In this document: positions 1 through 9,600 of the stretch, in pieces
Numbering within the stretch: position 1 is the first letter of the stretch
Layout of the letters: each line of letters begins with the position of its first letter
Origin: a bacterium
GTDB taxonomy: Bacteria > UBA8248
Direction: 5' to 3'
Length of the DNA stretch: 64,000 nt
Assembly: GCA_030922375.1 (NCBI GenBank)
Contig: JAVEPB010000057.1
Location: forward strand, 1 to 64,000
Program-made: the position numbers and the translations under genes
The notes under the pieces: model-generated
The model's input: only the letters and a program-made list of their open reading frames with translations
What the model was told of the DNA's origin: nothing
Database searches by the model: none

Positions 1-48
1 AGGCCACATAGTTCATTAGGATATCGTCCGCCGGCACCTGAGACGAAA

Positions 49-97
49 GAACCATGGCCTCCGGGCTTCGCTCCGCTTCGCCCTGCGGCCATGGTTC
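49..97. repeat. Long imperfect hairpin (inverted repeat)
   Basis: Perfect 11-base arms, GAACCATGGCC at 49-59 and GGCCATGGTTC at 87-97, enclose a GC-rich core. Inside the core GGGC (63-66) can pair with GCCC (80-83), and GCTTCGC occurs twice (65-71 and 75-81). No gene can be read through it. It could be an intergenic palindromic repeat or the end of a transcript entering from the left. No T-run follows on the plus side. Confidence 0.55.
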
Positions 98-406
98 CAG
101 AACTCTAAGAGAAGGTGGTATCACTAACGGGGGCAGGTCAGCAATGAAACGGAACTAAAAAGTAGTAGACCCGGATTTCCCATAGGGGGCCATAATTTTC
201 ATGTCATTTACTCCAGCTACGGTTTATAATTCAACTGGTTAATCTTTACTTTCGCCCGCTGGCAGAGGGCACCCGGTGGGTGAAGCCGCAAAAAGACATC
301 TCTAGCTCGATTTCGGCCGACGCTGGAAATTTTTAGTATATTAACTTCATATCGTCTCTCTTTAGTCGGGGACACATTTGAACCTTCATTTGGGGAAAAC
401 CACGTC
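98..406. other. Non-coding stretch before the TPR gene
   Basis: No convincing gene is seen here. A perfect TATAAT (225-230) lies about 180 bases before the TPR gene but has no clear -35 partner. A GGGGA ribosome-binding site (392-396) sits ten bases before the ATG at 407. The stretch is AT-rich relative to the rest of the window. Confidence 0.4.
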
Positions 407-1375
407 ATGCACCTAGCCACTAGAGTTCTTGCCCTTTTCCTTCTCGCTTCCTTTCTCCTTGTTCTCCAGTCCTGTAAGGAACCGAGTAATCTGAAAGAGG
501 CGACGTGGTTCAAGGAACAAGCGATTCACTTACAGCAGTCTAGCCGCTTAAAGGAAGCCGAGCCCATCTTTAAACGCTCCCTCGCAATACTGGAAAAAGT
601 CCTCGGGCCCGAGCATTCTGATGTAGCCGAAACCCTCAACCATCTGGCAATGCTCTACCGGTCCCTAGGCCGCTACAAGGAAGCCGAGCAACTATTGCGG
701 CGATCTCTTGCCATTCGGGAGAAAACCTTCGGACCCGGGCATTCCGATGTGGCCGAGAGCCTCAACAATCTAGCGATACTCTACCGGGCCCAGGGCCGCG
801 ATGAGAAAGCCGAACCGCTATTCAATCGTGCGCTGGCCATCGCCAGGAAAAAATTAGGGCCCGGTCGTCCCGGCGAGGTCACCAACCTCAACCACATGGC
901 CGAACTCTACCGTTCCCATGGCCGCTACAAGGAAGCCGAGCAACTCTTCAATCGTGCACTGGCCATCGCCGAGAAAAAATTAGGGCCCATGCATACCGAT
1001 GTGGCCGGCAGCCTCAAAACACTGGGCGATCTCTACCGTACCCAGGGCCGATACAAAGACGCCGAGCCGCTCTATAAACGTGCGCTGGCCATCTTCGAGA
1101 AAAAATTAGGGCCCGTTCATATTAAAGTGGCCAAGAGCCACAGCAAGCTGGCCGAACTCTACCAAGCCCAGGGCCGCGACAATAAAGCCGAGCCACTTTA
1201 CAAACTCGCGTTGGCTTTCTTCGAGAAAAAATTAGGACTAAGACACCCGCTCACCAAGAGGACCCTGAGGAATATGGCCAGACTCTACAATAGGATGGGC
1301 AAGAAAAAGAAGGGGGCGGCGGTGTATTTTAAGCTTGCCAACGAGATCAGGAAAAAGTTGGCCGTGGGGAAATAG
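407..1375 (+). CDS. Kinesin-light-chain-type TPR lipoprotein
   Basis: The 322-residue product starts with a lipoprotein signal: hydrophobic residues 7-20 and a lipobox ending at Cys23 (LQSC), so it should be exported and lipid-anchored. The rest is about seven tandem tetratricopeptide repeats with a 42-residue period, each carrying the A.LY...GR...AE.L..RAL pattern of kinesin-light-chain TPRs. Such repeats form an alpha-solenoid that binds other proteins; no catalytic domain is seen. The 42-residue period is visible in the DNA as 126-base repeats, suggesting growth by internal duplication. It is one of only two convincing plus-strand genes. The ATG at 407 has a GGGGA ribosome-binding site. 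The partner protein cannot be inferred. Confidence 0.85.
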   Translation: MHLATRVLALFLLASFLLVLQSCKEPSNLKEATWFKEQAIHLQQSSRLKEAEPIFKRSLAILEKVLGPEHSDVAETLNHLAMLYRSLGRYKEAEQLLRRSLAIREKTFGPGHSDVAESLNNLAILYRAQGRDEKAEPLFNRALAIARKKLGPGRPGEVTNLNHMAELYRSHGRYKEAEQLFNRALAIAEKKLGPMHTDVAGSLKTLGDLYRTQGRYKDAEPLYKRALAIFEKKLGPVHIKVAKSHSKLAELYQAQGRDNKAEPLYKLALAFFEKKLGLRHPLTKRTLRNMARLYNRMGKKKKGAAVYFKLANEIRKKLAVGK

Positions 1376-1652
1376 GAAAATGAGGGGACATCTCATCCGG
1401 GCTGCGTCTGACTCAAACTAGAAATTTGAAATGTGAAATTCGGGTTTCATTTACCATTCGTGAAATTCAAAGAGTCAATCCCATCCTTAGTTAGAGCATC
1501 CAAATATTTTCGGAAAAATAATAGGGGTTTTGAAAAAAATATTGTAGGGGGATCAAAATATTATAAAAGTAACGCTGACGCGAAAAATTGGGCCGCCAGA
1601 AATAAACAAAGACTCCCTTCGAGCTTTGGAGGAAGGTCCATCAGGAAAGAAC

Positions 1653-2864
1653 TCATTTGGGCCTATACCCGATAAAATAATTCATCCCAAGGCCAGCCGT
1701 TCCCCGAAAGAGCAATCGGGTATTTGCAACATGGTGGCATAGCTTATCCAAGTCGCCCGACTTCGATATATTTATCGTATCCTTGACTTCCTGAAGGAAT
1801 TCCTTCAGCTTATTGGTTAGATTCAATAGCGGATTAATTTTACGCACCACCTCTTCGTAGTTGTCGATAAGTCTTCCGAATTCCTCGTGATTAAACTTTG
1901 TTTCCTTGGAGAAGTCGTTCATGTAGGAAACGATCATGTCCATCTTATTGTGAAACATTCGTAGAGAATTAAGCGATTCAGGGATTTCCTCGCGATCATC
2001 CGCGCCGTGTACCAACCATGCCGCCTCGGAGAGGGCGCCGGCCTCGGGAAAATCCAAAAGATTGAGGGTTGAGCGGTGGTGAGAATCTCCCAGGATAGGA
2101 GGCATTATCGGCGGCCATGACGAATAAAATTCAAGCCCTGCCTCCCGGAACAATTCCAGGACCTCCGGAACCGAAATATTGTCATGCTTGGGATTTACAA
2201 AATTGTCAAATATGATCGCTCTCCGCGTCCGATCGCCATATTTTTCGGCCCTGTCTAAATGTTCGGTAAACAGCTTCTCCGCAACCTCGATAATCTCATC
2301 ATCGCTATCAGCGAAGCAATAAATCAGCATCCGTTTAAGCATCCGCTGAAAAGCCCCCGTGCTGTTCCCGATGCCCAGGACGGCATACCCACCCGGTTTC
2401 AGGAACGATACGAGAAGTCGAAATGCGTATTCCTTGTCAGCAGTGTGATGAATCACCCCATTTGAAAGTACGATGTCGAAGGTTCTCTCACTTTTGAAAT
2501 CGAACAATGAGCTTTCTATAAATTGATGACCTTCCGTATTAGGGGCAAATTTATCAAATATCGCGCGTGTCTCCTCGATCGCGAAATCGTTCATATCGAG
2601 GAGGGTGCAGCGCGCTCCCCAGAGGGCGTAATAGACCGATTTCTCGCCGGTTCCCGAGCCGAACTCCAGCAGGTCGCTTCCGGCGAACATCTTTGGCGGG
2701 AAATTCAATAGATGCCGGAATAGGCGCTCACGTCTCTCCTCCCACTCCAAAAGGTGTTCTTCAGATCTGTCGATGAAGTACTGGGAAGGGTTTTCTTTTT
2801 TATAGGTCTCTAAAACCTTGGCCTCTACGGAGTTTATCTCCGTACGGTTATTGCTTGAATTCAC
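1653..2864 (-). CDS. Class I SAM-dependent methyltransferase
   Basis: The 403-residue protein contains a Rossmann-type methyltransferase fold at about residues 50-190. Motif I reads LEFGSGTGEKS, an acidic residue follows in LLDMND, and the motif IV/post-I region reads VLSNGVIHHT, as in Methyltransf_11/25 proteins. The C-terminal 200 residues are not assigned; the last part is helical and may be coiled coil. The start is a GTG, supported by a strong AAGGGGAA ribosome-binding site just upstream. The gene is convergent with the TPR gene and separated from the minus-strand gene to its right by about 240 bases. The acceptor substrate cannot be read from the sequence. Confidence 0.75.
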   Translation of the reverse strand: MNSSNNRTEINSVEAKVLETYKKENPSQYFIDRSEEHLLEWEERRERLFRHLLNFPPKMFAGSDLLEFGSGTGEKSVYYALWGARCTLLDMNDFAIEETRAIFDKFAPNTEGHQFIESSLFDFKSERTFDIVLSNGVIHHTADKEYAFRLLVSFLKPGGYAVLGIGNSTGAFQRMLKRMLIYCFADSDDEIIEVAEKLFTEHLDRAEKYGDRTRRAIIFDNFVNPKHDNISVPEVLELFREAGLEFYSSWPPIMPPILGDSHHRSTLNLLDFPEAGALSEAAWLVHGADDREEIPESLNSLRMFHNKMDMIVSYMNDFSKETKFNHEEFGRLIDNYEEVVRKINPLLNLTNKLKEFLQEVKDTINISKSGDLDKLCHHVANTRLLFRGTAGLGMNYFIGYRPK

Positions 2865-3108
2865 AATACATTCCCCTTATCACATCCAATAATTTCCATT
2901 TGTTCTTTTGAACTATTATCCTTTGAGCGTGCTTATTATAGTCCAATACAGGTGTTCAAAGCCAAGCAACGATTCCAAACGCTCATTTTGGGTCGGCCTT
3001 CACGGAGCCTCCGTGGGTAGGGGCCTAAAGGCGATATCGCTTCAAATCATTCCATGCCTCACCGGATTTGTCCAAAAACGGCTCATGCCGAAAGGAGCGC
3101 ACCCCTTT

Positions 3109-4068
3109 TTATTTCGACGGCCCGGGATCACGTGTCTTTCCCGATGGACCGAACAGGGAAACCTTTCCCCGGCCGGAATCATCGACGCCGAGTTCGACAA
3201 GGCGCCTTCCGCCGCCGTCCAGGGTCGCGATCTCGCCCTTTCCGCCCAGATTCCCGAGTATAGAAATCGCTCTTTTTTCACTGGAATTGTGCACAAAAAT
3301 TCTGCCCTGTCCTTCGTTTGAGGTGCCTATCTCGACCAGTCCTTTCCCTTTTGGACTACTGGCGGTAATTTCGCCGTAACCGCTTAAATTCACGCTCAGA
3401 GAAGCCGCCTCATTATTATAGTAATTATAAATGGAGACCTTCCCCTGGCCATTGTTGGCGGTGTGCAAAAAGACCGATTTTCTCCCGTTCGAGTTATGAG
3501 TGGTAACTCCGCCGCTGTCGTCCGATCGAATCGTCAGGGAGACCGCTCTGTTCCCATTTTGGTTATATGTATTTATCACTCCCCCGCCTTTTATGGTGGA
3601 GCCCACTCCGATCATCACCTTTCCCTTGGAATTATAGGTGATGAAGCTGCCATGGCCGCCCGGCGCGGTGCCCAGTTGGACCACCCTCTTTCCCTTGGCG
3701 TTGTAAGCGGAATATACGCCTTCGCCATTATTGGACGAGCCCAGCTTGACCACTTTTTTGCCACCCGAATTGAACGTGGTTATTACACCGGCGCCTTTCG
3801 AGGTGACGCCCAGGGTGGTCGTTTTTCTCCCGGTTCTGCCATAGGTGGCGATTCTCCCTTGCCCCTGGGCGGCTCCCATCCTCGCAAGAATCCGGCCATT
3901 TTCGCCGATAACCAGCAATTCCTTTGCTTGTAACCGATCATATACCCGGGCCGGGAGGAGCTGAAATATAACGAACACCAAAACGGCCCATATCCCGACT
4001 CCGGCGAATCCCGTCTTGAGGTGCCGGTTTGCGCGCTCCAGACGCGACAGCCTTTCCTCGATATCCAT
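3109..4068 (-). CDS. Membrane-anchored protein of 23-residue glycine-rich repeats
   Basis: This 319-residue protein opens with a short charged helix (ERLSRLERANRHLK), then a single transmembrane segment at about residues 20-40. The remainder is about eleven consecutive repeats of 23 residues with the pattern GxGxxxTYNxxGKxxVxLGxxxx. The alternating hydrophobic pattern and turn glycines predict a stack of short beta strands (solenoid or propeller-like) outside the membrane. Proteins of this shape (N-terminal helix, one membrane helix, ENGR.RA.LG-type repeats) are widespread but uncharacterised. The ATG has an AGGAG ribosome-binding site six bases upstream. No function is known. Confidence 0.7.
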   Translation of the reverse strand: MDIEERLSRLERANRHLKTGFAGVGIWAVLVFVIFQLLPARVYDRLQAKELLVIGENGRILARMGAAQGQGRIATYGRTGRKTTTLGVTSKGAGVITTFNSGGKKVVKLGSSNNGEGVYSAYNAKGKRVVQLGTAPGGHGSFITYNSKGKVMIGVGSTIKGGGVINTYNQNGNRAVSLTIRSDDSGGVTTHNSNGRKSVFLHTANNGQGKVSIYNYYNNEAASLSVNLSGYGEITASSPKGKGLVEIGTSNEGQGRIFVHNSSEKRAISILGNLGGKGEIATLDGGGRRLVELGVDDSGRGKVSLFGPSGKTRDPGPSK

Positions 4069-4156
4069 GGTTTACTCCTGTCTCTTTGAACCGATGGCGA
4101 TGAAAAAAATCCCCAGATCATTTCAAGCCGGACGGCCGAAGGCCGCGCCCCGGCGC

Positions 4157-5254
4157 TCAGACCGTCCTGCCCCTTCCCTCGACGGGAAGCTCGTCCACCA
4201 CTTCGCCGTTTTCTGTCATGTACAGCTTATCGTGAAGATTCACGGAGGAGCAGACATGATTGGGGATAATCTCGATTTTCTCCCCGATTTTCGGAAGAGG
4301 CCCCTCGCCCTGTGGAACTAGGACACCGTGTTCCTCGCTCATCCGGTCCAGCCGAAGATGCGGATGGCCGACCACCACTCCGAAGCCGGGCGGAGTGAAC
4401 TGGCTTGCGATCCGATCGCTGCTCAATGATTTCACGCCTGCGTCAACGACAAGGCGATCACGGTGGCGAGATACCACCGTCGCCAAGATTGTATAGGCGC
4501 AGTCCTCGTAGCCGGCGGCTCCCATCGACACCATGCTCACGTCGTAGAAAACAAAAGTGCCCGGGCGAAGCTCCGTAACGCCCGGCGCTCCGCCGAAGCG
4601 GGCAAGAGGGGTGCTCCCGACGGTGACCTCCTCGACCTCGAATCCGCTTTCCCTGAGGAGGCGAGCCGATTCGAGACAGGCGCCGCTCTCCTGGCGGGCC
4701 ATATCGGGAAGATCGTCCAGGCTTTTCACGCCTCGGTCCATCCCCCCGTGGGTGAGGACTCCGGCGAATCGGATTCCGGGCATATCGGCGATGCGGCGAA
4801 CAAGGTCGACCACCTCTTCTCCCGGGGGGAGCCCCATCCGCCTCAAGCCCGAATCGACCTCCACGAGCAGGCGAACGCTCTGGCCCCTCGCACTCGCCGC
4901 GGCCGAGAGGCCCTCGGCCACCTCGAAGGAATCCGTCGTGCAGGCCATCCGGACTCGCTCGTTCAAATTGAGATACCGCCTGAGCTTTTCCTCCCCGACC
5001 ACGGGATAGGCGAGCAATATGTCGTCAATGCCCCCGGCGGCCATGACCTCGGCCTCGCCGAGTTTAGCCGCGGTAACCCCCCCGGCGCCGAGTTCGATGG
5101 CGCGCCTGGCGATTGCCGGCGATTTATGCGTCTTGATATGAGGACGCAGCCGTACCCCCGCCTTCCGCGCCACACCGGCCATACGCCGGATATTTTCTTC
5201 CATTCGGCCTCGATCCACCAAAGGGGCCGGGGTTTCAACCTCCCATTTGTTCAT
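4157..5254 (-). CDS. D-threonine aldolase / D-serine dehydratase-like PLP enzyme
   Basis: The 365-residue product matches the fold-type III PLP enzymes related to alanine racemase N-terminal domains. It begins with the ETPAPLVD segment, followed by RPHIKTHK at residues 37-44, which holds the PLP-binding lysine. The C-terminal PNHVCSS segment supplies the His and Cys that bind zinc in D-serine dehydratases. These enzymes cleave or dehydrate D-3-hydroxyamino acids. The length is normal for the family. The ATG has a GAGGA ribosome-binding site. It stands alone, about 260 bases from the next minus-strand gene, so the neighbours give no substrate. D-threonine aldolase and D-serine dehydratase cannot be separated by eye. 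Confidence 0.8.
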   Translation of the reverse strand: MNKWEVETPAPLVDRGRMEENIRRMAGVARKAGVRLRPHIKTHKSPAIARRAIELGAGGVTAAKLGEAEVMAAGGIDDILLAYPVVGEEKLRRYLNLNERVRMACTTDSFEVAEGLSAAASARGQSVRLLVEVDSGLRRMGLPPGEEVVDLVRRIADMPGIRFAGVLTHGGMDRGVKSLDDLPDMARQESGACLESARLLRESGFEVEEVTVGSTPLARFGGAPGVTELRPGTFVFYDVSMVSMGAAGYEDCAYTILATVVSRHRDRLVVDAGVKSLSSDRIASQFTPPGFGVVVGHPHLRLDRMSEEHGVLVPQGEGPLPKIGEKIEIIPNHVCSSVNLHDKLYMTENGEVVDELPVEGRGRTV

Positions 5255-5397
5255 GAACCATCCTCATCGACAGTTGGAGAAACAGATTAACACCCGGAGA
5301 GTTGGGAATTTACAACGAAGAAAAAAAATCGAATTTGCCGAACCGCAAGGACTACTCAGCCGCCGAATGCTTCATTCGGGCGAAACGGCCTGGCAAA

Positions 5398-5427
5398 GGG
5401 GACTTGCTTTTTGGCCCACAAGTCCCC
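5398..5427 (-). terminator. Perfect 9-base stem-loop, possible terminator
   Basis: GGGGACTTG (5398-5406) and CAAGTCCCC (5419-5427) form a perfect nine-pair stem with a twelve-base loop. It lies downstream of the GT-C membrane protein gene ending at 5519 and upstream of the PLP enzyme gene. On the minus strand only TTT follows, so termination would be weak. It could instead be a regulatory element. Confidence 0.4.
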
Positions 5428-5518
5428 GGACACCTCGGAAACTTTCGCGACTTTCCAATAGGCCGGATTATGGTAATTGCCGAATTATCGTCATTAAAAA
5501 AACCCCTACCCTTCTGCC

Positions 5519-7444
5519 CTATTTCGGAATATGAACGGATTTAAGTTCGGTGAACTTCGACTTGCTCCCCGCCTTCGCCGCGCACACCAGTGAAAATCCC
5601 CGAATTTTTTCAAATTCCTCCGGTTCGAATACCAGATAGCTTCCGGAGTCTTTGGCCACTTTCCCGCCGATGGCGATAATTTTTCCCCCGGGCAAAGAAT
5701 CCAGGGCCCCGGCCTCGGACTGTTTAGTCATCCTGAAAATCGACATCCCCTTTCTAAAATCGTCAACCGATACGTTGACGCCCGCCGCCTGCCCCTCCTC
5801 TTTCGAAAGGGATACATAGGACCCCGGGAATGCGTTCACAAAATACGGCGATGTCCCCTCCGGGCAGGAAATTTCACCGTCGGGATGCTCGTAGCTGAAA
5901 ATATTTTTTGTCAGCAGTGGACCAACGACGCAAAAAACGGCTAAACCCCATCCAAACCACCGCAAAAAGGCACCATTTCCTGCCGGGAGATGACTCTGGA
6001 CTTCTCCACGATTTACGATGCCACCGAGAGGAACGGCGGGAACCACCGCGAGCAGCGGAATCGTCACCGCGTAAATCCGCATATCGTCGGCATCCCAGGG
6101 AGGGATGAAGGGAACCGATACGATAATCCCCAGACCAACCCAGATGATCATCGAGCAATACGGATCTTTTCGCCTGAAAATGCACCATAGCGCACCGAGC
6201 ACGAATAAAATATTGACGAGCAGATAATATATTTTTTGAAAAGCGAGATTCACAACGCCATACGGCCACCGCGAAAACAATTTCCAAATCCCCGCGTAGC
6301 CCACCTTCTCAAACTCGTTCCTGATCCGGATCTGTTCGGGATAAAAAGGAATCACATAGGAGAAAAACCGGCTCCGCACCCAGGCACGAACCGAGCCCTT
6401 TACCAATTTCGCCGGGTCGGATTTTATCGACTCCACGGCGAGGCGGTAAACCTCCCAGTTCCGGTCGATAGTGTTCAGCTTTAAAATTTCGGGATGATCC
6501 CTATAGACTTTTGCCCAATTCCCGTCGTTCAACGTTCCGTAGAGCGTATAGGAATAATTCGAGAACGCAGGCTCCGATTTGGGCACAAGTGTTTTGACGA
6601 GCAGGAAATTACACGCGAACCCGATAACCACCGCCGCGACTCCCGCCGAGAGCGCTTTGAAGCGGGTCAGGGACGGCATTGTGCCGAAACGATACATCCC
6701 CCACATCACCAGCGCCGGCAATACGAAAAAAGCGCCCGCGCGCGCATTCAGCGCGAGAGTGAGGAAAAAAAGACCGGAGAGAAATACCGGCAATCGATTT
6801 TCGCGGACGGAATTCCAAATTATCGCAAAACCGACGGCTCCCATAGGGAATCCCAGGTTCTCCGTCAGGGTCGAGCCGGCAAAGCGCCTGTAGAACTGGA
6901 ATAACAGGATAAACACGAGCATGCCGGCAAGCCATCCATGGCTGCGGCGCACTTCGCGGGCCGCGAAAAAACAGGCCACCGCACTGACGAAAACCATGAC
7001 ACCGAGCGAAACCTGAAGATTCCCGGAAGCCAACCCTAAAATCGTAGCCAAATAACCCGGAAACAGGGGTCTGCCGTTGGTTGATCCAAACCGCTCCCCG
7101 TGAATCAACTGGACCGCCGACTGGAAGTATTGGTTCGCATCGCCGAACGGCAACAGCCCTCCAATATTATTCAGTTCGCTCACTCCGCCCCGCAAAAAGC
7201 CCGATAGAATGACGGCGAAGACGGATAAACTGAGGCCGATAATCACGATCTCCGGCGCACGGCCGGGCGACTTCCGCGAAAAATAAAAAGCCACAAAAGA
7301 GAGAGCAAATACCGGCAAAAATTGATACCGGACGCCCAGCCCAAAATCCCCGGGGAGATTCAGCATCAAGATTGCCGGAAACAGCAAAAACGCCGCCAGG
7401 ACTCCGAGGGCAAATCCTCCGTGGCTCTCGAATATTTCTTTCAT
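5519..7444 (-). CDS. Polytopic membrane protein, GT-C (ArnT/PMT-like) glycosyltransferase
   Basis: The 641-residue protein has about ten hydrophobic segments in its first 460 residues and a soluble C-terminal part of about 140 residues. Near residues 100-130 it carries the loop typical of GT39/ArnT-like enzymes: an acidic GDANQYFQ segment, then NGRPLFPGYLA. Such enzymes move a sugar from a polyprenyl-phosphate donor to an acceptor on the outer face of the inner membrane. The family call is moderate because the general layout is clear but the catalytic residues are not certain. The gene ends about 260 bases before the PLP enzyme and starts 85 bases from the radical SAM gene. Confidence 0.65.
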   Translation of the reverse strand: MKEIFESHGGFALGVLAAFLLFPAILMLNLPGDFGLGVRYQFLPVFALSFVAFYFSRKSPGRAPEIVIIGLSLSVFAVILSGFLRGGVSELNNIGGLLPFGDANQYFQSAVQLIHGERFGSTNGRPLFPGYLATILGLASGNLQVSLGVMVFVSAVACFFAAREVRRSHGWLAGMLVFILLFQFYRRFAGSTLTENLGFPMGAVGFAIIWNSVRENRLPVFLSGLFFLTLALNARAGAFFVLPALVMWGMYRFGTMPSLTRFKALSAGVAAVVIGFACNFLLVKTLVPKSEPAFSNYSYTLYGTLNDGNWAKVYRDHPEILKLNTIDRNWEVYRLAVESIKSDPAKLVKGSVRAWVRSRFFSYVIPFYPEQIRIRNEFEKVGYAGIWKLFSRWPYGVVNLAFQKIYYLLVNILFVLGALWCIFRRKDPYCSMIIWVGLGIIVSVPFIPPWDADDMRIYAVTIPLLAVVPAVPLGGIVNRGEVQSHLPAGNGAFLRWFGWGLAVFCVVGPLLTKNIFSYEHPDGEISCPEGTSPYFVNAFPGSYVSLSKEEGQAAGVNVSVDDFRKGMSIFRMTKQSEAGALDSLPGGKIIAIGGKVAKDSGSYLVFEPEEFEKIRGFSLVCAAKAGSKSKFTELKSVHIPK

Positions 7445-7528
7445 ATCCTTTTCACTCTCCGGCTCCAGTGGTAAAAAGGGAGATACGATTATTATAAAAA
7501 CATTTCAATTTGTTATAACTGACAATAT

Positions 7529-9139
7529 TTATCCTTCCCGTATATTAGTAGATGCCTCCATACCTTCTCTCAAATTTTTTCGCCATTTTTTTCGCATAAC
7601 AAATCTATCAGCAAACCACCTCATAAACCGAGTTTCCTCAACACCTGTCGTGAAATATGTCACAAAACTTCTCAACACGCGCCAGGGGCGCAAACAAAAT
7701 GAAATAATATAGAAATTAGAAAACATCCAGACCATCCACCAGTACAGGGATCGATCACTAACAGCATCGCAATAAGAAGTTGACTTGTCGGTGTAAAAAT
7801 CAAGCGGTGACAGGAAGTAGTGATCGTCGAGTGTAATTTTTCTTTTTTTCAGAAGGGTCTGAAAATGAACTGAACCTGGGTAAGGGACAAATTTACTGAT
7901 TGTAATATCATGAATGCCAACTACGGCCAGCTTTCGAACCAACCGAATCGTTTCTTTCAGGCTATTTGGGGTATCTTCAGGAAACCCGATGACGATATAA
8001 CAGGCAAGGGTCATCTGCTTTTTTAAACAGAATCGAATAGCATCAAACATTTTGCCAATATCTATTTGTTTTTTTATCAATGCCCGGACTTCTTCCGACC
8101 CGCTTTCAGGAGCAAAAGCGAAATTTCGCAGCCCCGATTCATACAGAAGATCTCCCACCTCTTCATCAAACCCTTCAGAACGTGTCCCCGACGGGAGCTG
8201 ATAAACAATATCTAGATTGCGTTGAATTAACTCTCTGGCAAAAGATTTAACAGTTTTTTTGTTGATGACAAACGTGAGATCCATAAAGGTAAAACCTTTC
8301 AAATCATATTTTTTTCGGAAATATTCCATCTCATCAACCAACTTGGACGGTTCCCTATGAATCCATCTCGTTGTCCACATATTCGGTGAACTGCAGAAAG
8401 TACACTTGTAGGGGCAACCACGCGTTCCTAGGATCGGAATGGCACGACCGAGATGAATTCCCGTCACTTGTCGGGCGCTGACATATTTTTCGATGGGGAA
8501 CGATTCCCAATCAGGCCACGGAAAGTCATCGATATTCCGTGTCCTGGGGGAGAGTTCGTAGTTGCGGTATTCGTCTCCTACCAGACAAGCGATGCCAGAA
8601 ATGTTATCGAAGATATTAACGCTTTTGGGCTCATCGACCATCTGCAATAAACCGTTTTCTTTTTTCCTGCTATTTCGATTTCGATATGCCTCTATCACCT
8701 TTAAAAAGGTCTCTTCTCCTTCCCCCAGGACACAAACATCTATCGGGCTGGATTTGAGCACCAGTTCAGGAAGAGCGGTGGCGTGTTCACCACCCAACAC
8801 AATTAAAGAATCAGAGAATCTGGAACGAATCGCTTTAGCCAACTCCCTGATGATTGGCCAGTAGTTGCTAAATAGACACGTAATTCCAATAATATCACTT
8901 TCTCGGGGAATCCTGTCCACAATTTCGTCAATGGCTAAACCCTGAAGATATATATCGGGACGCATTTCAAATGGTGTGATTTTCTCCAGCGCCTCTCCAC
9001 AACCGTCAATTACGGAATATTCAAGATCATGTTCTTTAAGAGTGGCTGCAATATAAGCAAGACCAATTGGAGGGGATGGAGTTTGAATCTGGATCCCCTT
9101 CATCACCTTCATTCCAGGATGATTAATGAGTGTAATCAA
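7529..9139 (-). CDS. B12-binding domain radical SAM protein
   Basis: The 536-residue protein has an N-terminal cobalamin-binding-like domain (about residues 1-180, with LAYIAATL and VLGGEHATALPE segments) followed by a radical SAM domain. The cluster motif GCPYKCTFCSS gives cysteines 242, 246 and 249 (CxxxCxxC). Family members methylate or rearrange unactivated carbons, often in lipid, cofactor or natural-product pathways. The best start is a TTG at 9139, which keeps the first beta strand (ITLINHPG) and has a GAGGA site upstream. An in-frame stop lies just before it. The gene and its upstream region are AT-rich compared with neighbours, which suggests horizontal acquisition. The substrate is unknown. 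Confidence 0.85.
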   Translation of the reverse strand: MITLINHPGMKVMKGIQIQTPSPPIGLAYIAATLKEHDLEYSVIDGCGEALEKITPFEMRPDIYLQGLAIDEIVDRIPRESDIIGITCLFSNYWPIIRELAKAIRSRFSDSLIVLGGEHATALPELVLKSSPIDVCVLGEGEETFLKVIEAYRNRNSRKKENGLLQMVDEPKSVNIFDNISGIACLVGDEYRNYELSPRTRNIDDFPWPDWESFPIEKYVSARQVTGIHLGRAIPILGTRGCPYKCTFCSSPNMWTTRWIHREPSKLVDEMEYFRKKYDLKGFTFMDLTFVINKKTVKSFARELIQRNLDIVYQLPSGTRSEGFDEEVGDLLYESGLRNFAFAPESGSEEVRALIKKQIDIGKMFDAIRFCLKKQMTLACYIVIGFPEDTPNSLKETIRLVRKLAVVGIHDITISKFVPYPGSVHFQTLLKKRKITLDDHYFLSPLDFYTDKSTSYCDAVSDRSLYWWMVWMFSNFYIISFCLRPWRVLRSFVTYFTTGVEETRFMRWFADRFVMRKKWRKNLREGMEASTNIREG

Positions 9140-9289
9140 TTGAGTCCTCGCGCATCAAATATTTTTACCACGAATTTAACCGCTACAAAGTGTCCGACAA
9201 AGCCATAAGGCGGAACAATCGTTAAGAATAAATTTTAGACCTTCAATTCATCTGATGAAAGATCAATTTCATATCCTTGACTCGAATTA

Positions 9290-9319
9290 ATCCTAGTTAC
9301 GAAAGATGATACTTGTCAA
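9290..9319 (-). promoter_or_regulatory. Sigma70-type promoter for the radical SAM gene
   Basis: On the minus strand TTGACA (9319-9314) and TAGGAT (9295-9290) are separated by 18 bases. The -35 box is perfect. Transcription would start near 9283, giving a leader of about 145 bases before the TTG at 9139. Confidence 0.45.
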
Positions 9320-9600
9320 ATATAAATACCCTGAAATTATTCAGCGACCCTCTCTGTTTAGCAATTTCCGACCTTAGTAACCTTTTGGACGGCGCTTCCC
9401 GTCGAGAACTCCATAAAATCTGCAAGAAATGTGATATTTTCAAAAATCCCTTCTGATTCGCTACAATCCGGATAAATTTGTTGAAGTTAATTTTGCTCTA
9501 AATATTTTCACGTAAATATTCGGGTATTCTCCACCTCGAAATAACGCGATGGAATATTACGGAAATTCACAACCGGTGGATGGGGGGTGGACAGACAAAC
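9320..9600. other. AT-rich intergenic stretch
   Basis: Together with 9140-9289 this is about 460 bases without a credible gene. No RNA gene, strong inverted repeat or terminator was recognised apart from the promoter at 9290-9319. Confidence 0.4.

Noticed and set aside
100-200. Possible insertion-sequence end (GGGGGCAGGTCAGC followed by an A-rich stretch)
   Set aside because: It only vaguely recalls IS ends. No transposase piece or matching inverted repeat was found nearby.
600-1300. 126-base tandem DNA repeat as a minisatellite or CRISPR-like array
   Set aside because: The period is three times 42 and is explained by the tetratricopeptide repeats. There are no spacers.
1433-1675. 80-residue plus-strand frame with a GTG start
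   Set aside because: It has no domain or ribosome-binding site that I can recognise and overlaps the end of the methyltransferase gene. The composition is AT-rich spacer-like. It could be a small gene but there is not enough support.
4463-5290. 275-residue plus-strand frame opposite the PLP enzyme gene
   Set aside because: It is antisense to a clear fold-type III PLP enzyme, and its translation looks like a mirror of GC-rich codons.
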